64,000 bases of DNA from Parabacteroides merdae ATCC 43184 (GTDB lineage: Bacteria; Bacteroidota; Bacteroidia; Bacteroidales; Tannerellaceae): assembly GCF_025151215.1 (NCBI RefSeq), contig NZ_CP102286.1, forward strand, positions 1,178,001 to 1,242,000. Reading direction: 5' to 3'. The notes beneath the pieces were generated by a model. The model was not told the DNA's origin. It was given only the letters and a program-made list of their open reading frames with translations, and ran no database searches. The position numbers and the translations under genes are program-made. This document shows, one piece after another, positions 55,012 to 63,579 of the stretch (the first letter of the stretch is position 1; each line of letters starts with the position of its first letter).

Positions 55012-56628
55012 TTATTTATATCCAACATTTTGTTTCAATTTTGGGTTCAAGTCTATACTTTTTTGTGGAATAGGAAAAACTGTGGTATACCCATTTTTCT
55101 CATCAGCCAGTTGGACTCGCTGATCGTATGATTTGTGATAAACTCCAAAACGCACCATATCTTGTCGTCGCCAGCCTTCCCATACTAACTCCAACAAACG
55201 CTCTTTCAATATGTTCTCAAGCGTAGCTTCTCGATATGGCATACCAACACGACCTCGGACTTCGTTCAACTCCAACGAGCCATCCTCACCATTACGTACC
55301 TTTGCCTCGGACTTCATCAGGAGAGCATCGGCATAGCGGAATAGCACGATGTCGTTATCCGGTTGTCTACCGTCGGAATGTGAGGTCCTATCAACCTCAT
55401 ATTTTGCCATACGAGCACCAGCTGTCTTGACATAGGAGCTTCCCGTAAGATTCAACTTTAGCTCCAATGGGAAATACTCCAACTGCTGTCCATTGTCCAT
55501 CATTACAGGCTTTCCATCAACCTCTACGATGCCGGCATAGAAGTTCTTTTCAAAGCGAGCATCTACATCATCTGTGCCGTATCCGTTGGCTAAGACTGTT
55601 GAGATATTGGCACTGGTACCATTTTCCGATGAGCCACCCAACGCACCGCCATGGTTGTAGTGTCGTGATCGGAAGAGATACCAGAACTGCGCAGCATAGA
55701 GGTTCTTATCCAACGGAATGGTGAATATGTTTTCGTTGGAGTTCTCGTTATGCACAGAGAAATTATAGCTATAATCGTCCTCCAACCGATAACCTACCTC
55801 GGCAAGTTTATTGCAATATTTGATACAGGTCTGCCAAGCGTTGAGTTTCTCACCATCGACGGTGAAAAATATCTCTTTACCGTTCCGTGGAACGCCATCA
55901 GTCCAATTATCATCACAATATATCTCGGCATTAAGAGCCAACTTAGCCAAAAGGAAATTAGCTACAGGTGTTGTTATACGACCATAGTAGTTACCCATCT
56001 TATTACTACGCTCATTTGGCAACAACTCGGCAACCTCCTGCAACTCATTCACGATAAAACGGAAAACCTCGCTACGCTCGCTCTGCACAACTTCATCCTG
56101 CGGTTGTTCATAGGATGTTACGATGGGCACTCTGCCATACATATCCATAATGTAGTAGTAGAAAAGTGCTCTCAGAGCTCGCACCTCAGCTTCGTAGGCC
56201 ACTCTCTGCTCCTCAGATAGGTTATGGCTATACTTATCGATGATATGCAGAGATTTGTTCGATAACACAACAACCTTGTAGAGGTATTTCCAAGTATTGT
56301 AGAGTGGTAAATCATTAGGACTCCACTTATGCTGATACATATTCGTCCACAAACCTCCATCGTACCAGTCGCCACCACGAATAGGTATCATGGCTTCGTC
56401 TGTAGTAAGTGTGTTATAGTCATAAATCCCACGACAGGTCCCCTGTAAACCCTCACTGTCTGCACTGCCACCAATGTAATTGTAGAGCACAGCCACTGCA
56501 TTAATATATATGTTGTTGGCATTGTTGTAAATGTCTTCTTCATAAAGTTGATCTCTAGGGTCTTCAGTAAGACAAGAGGTCATCATCGTTGCCAAAGCAA
56601 CCATCAATATGTTTATATATCTTTTCAT
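55012..56628 (-). CDS. SusD/RagB-family nutrient-binding lipoprotein
   Basis: 538 residues. The lipobox MMTSC is at residues 15-19. N-terminal TPR-like helices (AVAVLYNYIGG, YNTWKYLYKVVVLSNKSLHI, YEAEVRALRALFYYYIMDMYGRVPIV seen in separate stretches) and the C-terminal helix pair (ALLMKSEAKVRNG, LLELVWEGWRRQDMVRFG) are typical. It caps the SusC channel and binds glycans or other oligomers. No linked glycoside hydrolase is in the window, so the substrate is unknown. Confidence 0.95.
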   Translation of the reverse strand: MKRYINILMVALATMMTSCLTEDPRDQLYEEDIYNNANNIYINAVAVLYNYIGGSADSEGLQGTCRGIYDYNTLTTDEAMIPIRGGDWYDGGLWTNMYQHKWSPNDLPLYNTWKYLYKVVVLSNKSLHIIDKYSHNLSEEQRVAYEAEVRALRALFYYYIMDMYGRVPIVTSYEQPQDEVVQSERSEVFRFIVNELQEVAELLPNERSNKMGNYYGRITTPVANFLLAKLALNAEIYCDDNWTDGVPRNGKEIFFTVDGEKLNAWQTCIKYCNKLAEVGYRLEDDYSYNFSVHNENSNENIFTIPLDKNLYAAQFWYLFRSRHYNHGGALGGSSENGTSANISTVLANGYGTDDVDARFEKNFYAGIVEVDGKPVMMDNGQQLEYFPLELKLNLTGSSYVKTAGARMAKYEVDRTSHSDGRQPDNDIVLFRYADALLMKSEAKVRNGEDGSLELNEVRGRVGMPYREATLENILKERLLELVWEGWRRQDMVRFGVYHKSYDQRVQLADEKNGYTTVFPIPQKSIDLNPKLKQNVGYK

Positions 56629-56640
56629 AACTGTAAGCGG

Positions 56641-59337
56641 TTAGAATTGAATACTAAGACCTAACGAATAGGTACGATATAAAGGATAGGTGCGTTTGTC
56701 GTCAATGCCCAAAGTGTTGCTTACTACATAACTGTTTATCATTGGAGTAAGACCGCTATAGCCTGTGATTGTTGCAAGGTTGCTAATGCCTGCCGAAAGA
56801 CGCAATGACTTCACAGCCTTGGATTTCATTGGAATATTGTAGCCTATGGTAATATGTTCAATATTTACATAGTCACCTTTTTCCAACCAATAGTCTGAAA
56901 CATTCTGATCAATAATATTTTTTTCAGGAGCACCCTTCAATACATTGTAGTCAGGGAATATAGACATATTGGTATAAGCCAAGCCCGTGCCATTGAATAT
57001 CTTATGACCGAAAGCACCATTTATCTGCATGGCAATATCAAAGGACTTGTAACGGAAACTGATGTTTGATCCAATAGTTACCTTGGGGGTTGCCTGACCT
57101 GCTATATACCTGTCTCCGCCATCGCTAAAATCAATCTCGCCATCATCATTCAAATCTTCAATATCGTAACTGTAGCCACCAAGTTCATTTTCTTTAAGCC
57201 CTTTGCAGTGAGGTAGATAGAATACCCCCAATGGCTGACCTACAATCTGATATACTACATTATTGTCTCCACCGTTCTGACCTGCACCATAAAGCGAGCC
57301 AATCGGAGTAATATCTGAAGCTGTCATATGCATACCATTATACTCTCCACTAAGCGAAAGTAACTTATTCTTCTGGTAGGACATATTGAAGTTGATATTC
57401 ATCTCCATATCCTTTCGTTGAATGGGAACTACCGAGATTCCTAGTTCGACACCCTGGTTAGACATCGAGCCGATATTTGCCATCAGTTTATCGAACGCAA
57501 AGGTCGGAACGGGAACATCATACTCATAGAGCATATCAGTTGTCTTTGAGTAATATAATTCCGAGGTAAGCATCAACCGATTATCCCATATACCTAAGTC
57601 AAAACCGATATTAAATGTTGAACGAGTCTCCCACTTAAGGTCCGGATTCGTGTTGCGTATACTTCCCATTGTTACGGTAGGTGCACCGTTGATGGATACG
57701 ATACCATTCTCCTTTACGGTATTAAGTGTTGTATAGGATGTTATACCTCCAAGATTTCCTGACCGACCATATCCGGTTCTTAGTTTCAACATTGTTATAA
57801 AGTCAGTATCAGAGAGGAAGCCTTCTTTTTTTACATCCCAACCCAGTGATACTGATGGGAAGAATCCGAAAGTATTGTTATCGCTTACCATTGAAGAGCC
57901 ATCTCCACGGAGTGCTGCCGCAATAGAATATCTATCCTTGTAACTATATGTGACACTACCCATTATTGAAGCAAGTGACGGGTCTTCATAGCTACTGCTC
58001 GTACCACCGAAAGGACGCGATGATGTTGCTCCGATGTTATTATAGGAGAAATCATTTGTTGTTATTCCTTTTGCCTGCACCCATAAACCAGTCCTTACCT
58101 GTTTAAGATATTCTGCGCCAACAACAGCATCAAGGTGTGAGTCTCCCCAAGCATTGTTATATGAGAGGGACACATTTGTAAAGTAGTCTTCACCCTTGAA
58201 CTCTCCACGATAAACATTGCCTTGCGCCCACACCCATGTAGGACAAAATTGAGCATTTCCCGTAGATGAATATGAATAAGAGCCGAAAGCCGACAATATC
58301 AAATTGTCAAGGATATTAAATTTCAGCCCCAAATGTGTATTGAAATTCCGTTCTTCGGAGTCATTTTTCTCATAGAGGAGTGCTCCGGGGTGGTTGATGT
58401 GTGATGCAGCCGAGTTCTTCACCCAGTTGCCATTAACATCAGTTCCTGCTGGATATGTAGGATTCTGTGCAGCTGTCGAGTAAAACAGCATTCGTGTATC
58501 GAAAATGTCGTGTATCTTTGAAGAGTAGCCATATACACCAAAATCGCCAACTAAGCGACCATCGAAAGCCTTTTGTGTAGCATCAAGTTTTACCACTAAA
58601 TTTCGGTAATCGTTAACTTTGACAATTGTATTATGATCCATAAAACCGAACGATGCTCGATAGTTTGAGTTTTCCGAACCACCGCTAAAAGCCAAGTGAT
58701 GCTGATGTATCAAGCCCGTACGAGTAATTACATCGTGAAAATTGGTGTTGTAGCCACCATTATTGTAATCTAATCCAAGTGCCTCTGCTGTAGCTATATA
58801 CTCCGGGCCGTTGAGCATTTGCAGATGTTTATACATTGACTCGAATCCGTAGTTGCCATCATATGATATTTCGAAACCTCGCCCCGTTCCTTTCTTGGTC
58901 TTAATCTCAATTACACCTGAAGCACCACGGGAACCGTACATTGCCGTTTCGGTAGCATTCTTCAAAATAGTGAAACTCTCGATGTCTGCGGGATATATGG
59001 TAGATAGCGTAGCGATGTCAGATGTCACTCCGTCAATAATTACTAACGGGTCATTGCCACCCATAATGGATGTGGTACCACGCACACGGATACTATTCAG
59101 CATAGCGAGCCTGTCAGTCCCATTAGTGGTGACGTTCACACCGGCAGACTGACCACTCAATACATCCAAAGCATTATTCAATGGTCCCTTCTTGATATTC
59201 TCGGGCCTGATATGCTCTAATGATTTAGTCGCCGAAATGGTATCTTGTTTCTCTCTGATATTCTGTACTTGTGCATCAATTTTTTGAGCACTACAGATGA
59301 AGAACATTATGACAAGACAAAGACTGACTCTTCCCAT
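56641..59337 (-). CDS. SusC/RagA-family TonB-dependent transporter
   Basis: 898 residues. After a signal peptide (MGRVSLCLVIMFFICSAQ) the plug domain starts almost at once (GPLNNALDVLSGQSAGVNVT, GNDPLVIIDGV, SFTILKNATETAMYGSRGAS), then the barrel ending in SLGLSIQF. The CarboxypepD_reg-like domain that normally precedes the plug is absent, and the protein is shorter than the usual 1000 or so residues. An upstream 19-codon ORF (59403-59462) is present. Operon with SusD and Crp. Confidence 0.93.
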   Translation of the reverse strand: MGRVSLCLVIMFFICSAQKIDAQVQNIREKQDTISATKSLEHIRPENIKKGPLNNALDVLSGQSAGVNVTTNGTDRLAMLNSIRVRGTTSIMGGNDPLVIIDGVTSDIATLSTIYPADIESFTILKNATETAMYGSRGASGVIEIKTKKGTGRGFEISYDGNYGFESMYKHLQMLNGPEYIATAEALGLDYNNGGYNTNFHDVITRTGLIHQHHLAFSGGSENSNYRASFGFMDHNTIVKVNDYRNLVVKLDATQKAFDGRLVGDFGVYGYSSKIHDIFDTRMLFYSTAAQNPTYPAGTDVNGNWVKNSAASHINHPGALLYEKNDSEERNFNTHLGLKFNILDNLILSAFGSYSYSSTGNAQFCPTWVWAQGNVYRGEFKGEDYFTNVSLSYNNAWGDSHLDAVVGAEYLKQVRTGLWVQAKGITTNDFSYNNIGATSSRPFGGTSSSYEDPSLASIMGSVTYSYKDRYSIAAALRGDGSSMVSDNNTFGFFPSVSLGWDVKKEGFLSDTDFITMLKLRTGYGRSGNLGGITSYTTLNTVKENGIVSINGAPTVTMGSIRNTNPDLKWETRSTFNIGFDLGIWDNRLMLTSELYYSKTTDMLYEYDVPVPTFAFDKLMANIGSMSNQGVELGISVVPIQRKDMEMNINFNMSYQKNKLLSLSGEYNGMHMTASDITPIGSLYGAGQNGGDNNVVYQIVGQPLGVFYLPHCKGLKENELGGYSYDIEDLNDDGEIDFSDGGDRYIAGQATPKVTIGSNISFRYKSFDIAMQINGAFGHKIFNGTGLAYTNMSIFPDYNVLKGAPEKNIIDQNVSDYWLEKGDYVNIEHITIGYNIPMKSKAVKSLRLSAGISNLATITGYSGLTPMINSYVVSNTLGIDDKRTYPLYRTYSLGLSIQF

Positions 59338-59595
59338 CTTGATTCGTTAAATCTCTGTAGATTCCCCAGACCAGACAGTTAATAAATCTTATACGCAATG
59401 TATTATAAAGAGGGGGATTGGGAATCTGTACTATTTCCCTGCCTGTCCGTCCGCTTAGCCATTGTATATTTTTTTTTGTTATTTCATATCAGTGATGCTG
59501 ATAATCCAAGCAAGAACAGAGTAAACATCTACCTCTTTTATACATAAATCCTTTCCAAGGACTTTATAAGCGCAACCATTAACTACATTACATTA

Positions 59596-59603
59596 CAAAG
59601 GTA
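59596..59603 (-). promoter_or_regulatory. Possible -7 box of the SusC operon
   Basis: Minus strand TACCTTTG, which would give a leader of about 250 bases. No -33 TTTG found. Confidence 0.45.
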
Positions 59604-60555
59604 ACAATAATTTGTCATTTGAAGAAATTTAGAAAAAAGAAAAAGTCATTATGCGTGATATTTTTTATTTAATTACGACATTTATCAAATACAAAAAATC
59701 ATAGAAGGACAAAAATCTTTAAATGATTTGATTATAAACAAACTTTAAATAGTTAAATTGCAATAATACTATACCATGGTTGTTCTTTACCTTAATGTAA
59801 TACTACTGTTATATATCTGGTCATTTATCTCCTTTTGTCGGATGCAAAGGTTGCCAAACCTCTTTTAGAAAACGAAAAGTTCAAGCGGTAAACCATTTGG
59901 AGCAGTTTCGTCCTCCGTTGGAGAGTAAACAGCTCCAAAACCTTTTCTTATTCATCGGCTTGGCTGAAAACTGCATCCGGCAACGGAGATAAACGACTGA
60001 CGAAATAATAGCATAAAACAGCATAGCCCCCCCTTAATAAGGCAATTTTATCAATGCTGTTTTCATTCTTTTCAGAGGACTATTATTTTCGACAGAGAGA
60101 AATTTGGCAAGCGGCAGATTTCACTCCCTCAAAAATAATAGATTTGAATTGCTGTCCTCTTGCCTTTATTGGAAATTGTAGTACCTTTGTAGTGGCTTGT
60201 GCGAACGAGCCAAGCAATGTGGAAAGATGGGAACATCGAACCATCAATAAAGTACCGAAAAGAGGGAAAATACCCTCTACCACCGCTCTTTGAGTGTTAA
60301 GAAATAATAAAAAGGTTAAATCTTCACCTTTTAGAATGTACCCCTAAAGGTTATGCCCATATTTCTGACTTATAACTCACAAAATATTGAGTAATAACTG
60401 GTTGCAAATACTATAATCTTTAAATTGTTTCTGTTGCAAAGTTACCCTCCTGCGTATTCGCTTTGCTGTATCATAATCACGGATAGCATTACCATTTTCA
60501 TCTGAATTACCGCAAAGCATACCAGAAGAATTCCGAAATTTTTTCGAACGGTATC
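59604..60555. other. 950-base intergenic region with orphan signals
   Basis: No convincing gene. Overlapping ORFs on both strands at 60054-60293 have no domain features. Present are a plus-strand promoter-like pair (60160-60189), a GAGGG...CCCTC hairpin near 60261-60277, an AAAAGGT...ACCTTTT hairpin near 60310-60335, the duplicated AKR-type leader (60412-60444), and the frameshifted tail of the hydrolase gene (60507-60555). Confidence 0.5.
60160..60189 (+). promoter_or_regulatory. Orphan promoter, possible small RNA
   Basis: TTG at 60160-60162 and TACCTTTG at 60182-60189 with 19-base spacing. The next about 100 bases contain the hairpins noted above but no clear ORF, so it could drive a small RNA or a lost gene. 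Confidence 0.45.
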
Positions 60556-62115
60556 TTATCCATCCGGGTCATACAAGTCTACATGATTGGCTCCGGGAAC
60601 GATATACAGTTCTTTCGGTTCGCTGGCTTCTTGATAGGCATCCTCACTGAAATAGCGCGAATGTGCATGCTCGCCTGCAATGAATAGCACGGGGCGTGGT
60701 GAAATCTCTTTAATCATGGCAAACGGATAGAAGTTCATCAATGCCGCCTGACTGGTAAAGCGTATACCTTGATAGCGCGGATGATAGCCACGCAAGGGGT
60801 TGCGATAGTAATCGAAAAACTCCTTCTGCACGGCATTGGCATTTCCCAGCAGTTTCTCCGGTGTGCCAAAGCGGATACGTGCTTCTCCCGTTTCTGCTTC
60901 CTTCCAACGTTGTTCGGCAACTTCATCCAACAGTTTGCGTCTTTGTTCATCCGTCATCGAATCCCCCAAACCGTTACGGGTGGCACGCCCCATATCATAC
61001 ATGCTCACGGTTGCCAATGCCTTGATGCGGGGGTCGAGAGAAGCCGCACAGACAGAGAACCCGCCGCTTCCGCAGATGCCAATCACACCGATACGGTTGC
61101 GGTCAATAAACGGTTGTAGTCCGAGCCAGTCTACAGAAGCACTGAAGTCTTCCACCAATGCGTCGGGCGATACCGTGTGACGCGGTTCTCCTCCACTTTC
61201 GCCTTGATAGGAAGCATCAAAAGCCAGAGTCACGTAGCCTCGCCGTGCCATTTCCTGTGCATAGAGTCCGCTACACTGTTCTTTCACAGCCCCGAACGGG
61301 TGTCCGATGATGAGGGCTGCATAGTGTTGCGCTTCATTGAAATCCTTCGGGAGGTACATTTCGGCGCAAAGCATGATATCATACCTGTTTTTATAAAAGA
61401 CCTTACGGACAGTAATTGTCGGATCTGTTTGAAAAGTCTTTGCCGGTTCATCGGATTCAGAAAGCACCATTCCGTTCCGACAGCGTGCCGCCATGATAAG
61501 TACTTCGTCTATCTGAGCCTGTGTCACGCCGTTGTGCTTGGCATGGGCAATGTGAGTATTCAACTCATTCTTCACGCCGTCCAACACCGACAAGGCAGCC
61601 ACAGTAGACAGTTCACGGGTACGCCAGTCGAGATTGTCACGGCTGAATATGTCACCGAACAGATGAGCTTTCAGAAATTGGTCCAATGCCGGAGCAAATG
61701 TCAGCACTTCTCCTAGTGCCGGACGACCGAACAGTTTCAGCTGGTTTTGTCCACCGACAACAAACATATCCGAACTCTTTACCGGAGAAGGCTCCCGTCC
61801 GGCTTCATCCTTTATGCCTTGTGCTGCACGCTCTTTGGTGAGATTCATCAGCGTAACCAATGCACCCATGCTGCGTGGAAAGCCGCAATAGGCATAGAGC
61901 TGGGTAAGTACTTCTTTTTCTTCGCTCACGGTCAGCCCACAGTCAAGTCCTCTGGCAAGGATCACTTTGAGGCTGTCCTGATTGCCACGTGCGGCATACA
62001 TACTGATGGCGGCAATACTTTGTTCTTTCTTGCTTAACATATTGTCCTTGTTTTGTGCCTGCGTATAAACGATACAGCATATCAGGCAGGCGATGGTTGT
62101 AATTAACTTGTTCAT
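60556..62115 (-). CDS. Carboxymuconolactone decarboxylase-alpha/beta hydrolase fusion
   Basis: 519 residues with a signal peptide (MNKLITTIACLICCIVYTQA). The first half (about 30-215) is a carboxymuconolactone decarboxylase-like all-helical domain with a repeat (SEEKEVLTQLYAYCGFPRSM; TRELSTVAALSVLDG...CRNGM). The second half (about 225-519) is an alpha/beta hydrolase: LIIGHPFGAVKEQ, AFDASYQGESGGEPR, nucleophile region GICGSGGFS and VPGANHVDLYD with the catalytic His. One extra C near 60560 breaks the last 15 residues; the neighbouring frame gives MDKIPFEKISEFFWYALR to 60507. Confidence 0.85.
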   Translation of the reverse strand: MNKLITTIACLICCIVYTQAQNKDNMLSKKEQSIAAISMYAARGNQDSLKVILARGLDCGLTVSEEKEVLTQLYAYCGFPRSMGALVTLMNLTKERAAQGIKDEAGREPSPVKSSDMFVVGGQNQLKLFGRPALGEVLTFAPALDQFLKAHLFGDIFSRDNLDWRTRELSTVAALSVLDGVKNELNTHIAHAKHNGVTQAQIDEVLIMAARCRNGMVLSESDEPAKTFQTDPTITVRKVFYKNRYDIMLCAEMYLPKDFNEAQHYAALIIGHPFGAVKEQCSGLYAQEMARRGYVTLAFDASYQGESGGEPRHTVSPDALVEDFSASVDWLGLQPFIDRNRIGVIGICGSGGFSVCAASLDPRIKALATVSMYDMGRATRNGLGDSMTDEQRRKLLDEVAEQRWKEAETGEARIRFGTPEKLLGNANAVQKEFFDYYRNPLRGYHPRYQGIRFTSQAALMNFYPFAMIKEISPRPVLFIAGEHAHSRYFSEDAYQEASEPKELYIVPGANHVDLYDPDG

Positions 62116-62139
62116 ATTGCTTTCTGTTTAGTGATGAAT

Positions 62140-63294
62140 TTATAAGAACTTGACAAACGCCGGTCTTTCCAGTCGGATATTTTTTCCCGTATTCTTCAGT
62201 AACCCCGTATTTCGGTTTCTTTCGAATATCTGTATGCAGTTGGCATCCCTGCAAACCACTGCCAAATAGCAACCATCCGGAGAGATGGCAAAACTTCGCG
62301 GATAAAGACCTGTTGGCTGAAATCCTATTTGAACCAATGTTCCTTTTTGGGAATCAATGGAATAAACAATTATGCCATCTTCTTTCAAGTGCTTGGAAGC
62401 ATAGAGGAATTTGCCATCGGATGAAACATGGATATCTGCATTTCCCTCTGCAACGAAAGGGTCGCAGACAATTGTTTGTAAACGTTCCAACTTGCCTTCA
62501 TTATAGGAGAATACAGTTATTTTACCCGAGAGTTCACTGATGAGATAAGCAAATCTGCCATTCGGGTGAAAACATATATGTCGAGGTCCTGAGCCGGAAT
62601 CCATCTGTATGCGGACTACTCTTGATTCATCCAACAGAGAATGAGCCTTACCTGCTTCCGGTCGTTTGCCTATCGGAAACAGATAGATACAATCTGTTCC
62701 CAAATCGGTAGCAAGAAGGAATTTGCCATCAGGTGTAAAGGTCACGCAATGCAGATGCGATTGTTCCTGCCTTTTTTTATTCGGCCCATTTCCAGCAAAA
62801 CGAATTATTTTTGTATCACGTTGCAACTTTCCTTTCTTATCCTGTGAGAATACCGTGATGCTGCCACCCTTATAATTTGCTGTCAGAACAAAGTATTCCT
62901 TTGGACTGAGAGTAATATAAATAGGAAGTTCACCGTCTGTAGATTGCGAGTTAAGCAGAGACAGCAGACCACTTTCCTTATCAAAAAGCAAAGCATTGGC
63001 AGTCGAACTTTTCCCTTCATCATCGCCTATGGCATAAATTCGATTACCAGTGCTATCAGATGTAAGGAAAGCAGGATTTGAAATCCCTCTCAGCCCACAC
63101 GGATAGTCGACATCGGCAGTTTGTCCGTCAAACCGGTACATTCTGACACCTTCTTCGTCTGGCTTCATATAACATCCTACCAACAGAAATTTTGCATAAG
63201 TTCCCTTATCCGGGACATCTTCGGTTGACCGCGCTTGAATCGTAGTGAAGCTAAGCCATAAGATTAACATGACAAATAAAGCTTTTGGTTTCAT
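62140..63294 (-). CDS. Exported lactonase (6-phosphogluconolactonase-like propeller)
   Basis: 384 residues with a signal peptide (MKPKALFVMLILWLSFTTIQA). A seven-bladed YbhE/Pgl-type propeller: NPAFLTSDSTGNRIYAIGDD, YFVLTANYKGGSITVFS, HLHCVTFTPDGKFLLATDLG, GSGPRHICFHPNGRFAYLIS and YPRSFAISPDGCYLAVVC. It would open sugar lactones, but being exported it is not the pentose-phosphate enzyme. It may act on the product of the exported AKR. 24 bases ahead of the fusion gene and divergent from araC. Confidence 0.88.
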   Translation of the reverse strand: MKPKALFVMLILWLSFTTIQARSTEDVPDKGTYAKFLLVGCYMKPDEEGVRMYRFDGQTADVDYPCGLRGISNPAFLTSDSTGNRIYAIGDDEGKSSTANALLFDKESGLLSLLNSQSTDGELPIYITLSPKEYFVLTANYKGGSITVFSQDKKGKLQRDTKIIRFAGNGPNKKRQEQSHLHCVTFTPDGKFLLATDLGTDCIYLFPIGKRPEAGKAHSLLDESRVVRIQMDSGSGPRHICFHPNGRFAYLISELSGKITVFSYNEGKLERLQTIVCDPFVAEGNADIHVSSDGKFLYASKHLKEDGIIVYSIDSQKGTLVQIGFQPTGLYPRSFAISPDGCYLAVVCRDANCIQIFERNRNTGLLKNTGKNIRLERPAFVKFL

Positions 63295-63320
63295 CTTATT
63301 TACCTTTTTGGTTTCACTTG

Positions 63321-63328
63321 CAAAATTA
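63321..63328 (-). promoter_or_regulatory. -7 box of the lactonase-fusion operon
   Basis: Minus strand TAATTTTG, 27 bases before the lactonase ATG. Confidence 0.5.
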
Positions 63329-63371
63329 CAGCATTCACATACTGAAGATTAGACCTCAATCACTGATAAAA

Positions 63372-63425
63372 TTACCACTTTCATCGGGCTTGGACCGGGT
63401 TAAATGTTATCTGTGAAAATGGTAA
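63372..63425. promoter_or_regulatory. Inverted repeat in the divergent control region
   Basis: TTACCACTTTCA (63372-63383) and TGAAAATGGTAA (63414-63425) are inverted copies with one mismatch, centred between the lactonase and araC promoters. A plausible operator for the adjacent AraC protein. Confidence 0.5.
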
Positions 63426-63551
63426 GACAGTCTGTGATTAGGGTTATATGTTCGTTGATTGAATGAACTAACTTTGTCGTCATGGAATAAAATAAATAAG
63501 GGATAGAAAAGAAACAGCTGTTCCTCAGACAGCAATGTCAATATAAATACT

Positions 63552-63559
63552 TATTTTTG
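63552..63559 (+). promoter_or_regulatory. -7 box of araC
   Basis: TATTTTTG, 21 bases before the ATG. Confidence 0.45.
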
Positions 63560-63579
63560 TAAAAAACAAAAGGATGGTT

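Noticed and set aside
60054..60293. Overlapping ORFs on both strands as genes
   Set aside because: Neither has a recognisable domain, start context or coding-like composition, and both cross the orphan promoter and hairpins.
8318..62115. Blaming all stops and frameshifts on sequencing error
   Set aside because: Disruptions cluster in accessory and mobile genes, while long housekeeping genes such as ppdK, glgP, hydA and susC are intact. Some individual cases, such as 26702 or the extra C near 60560, could still be errors.
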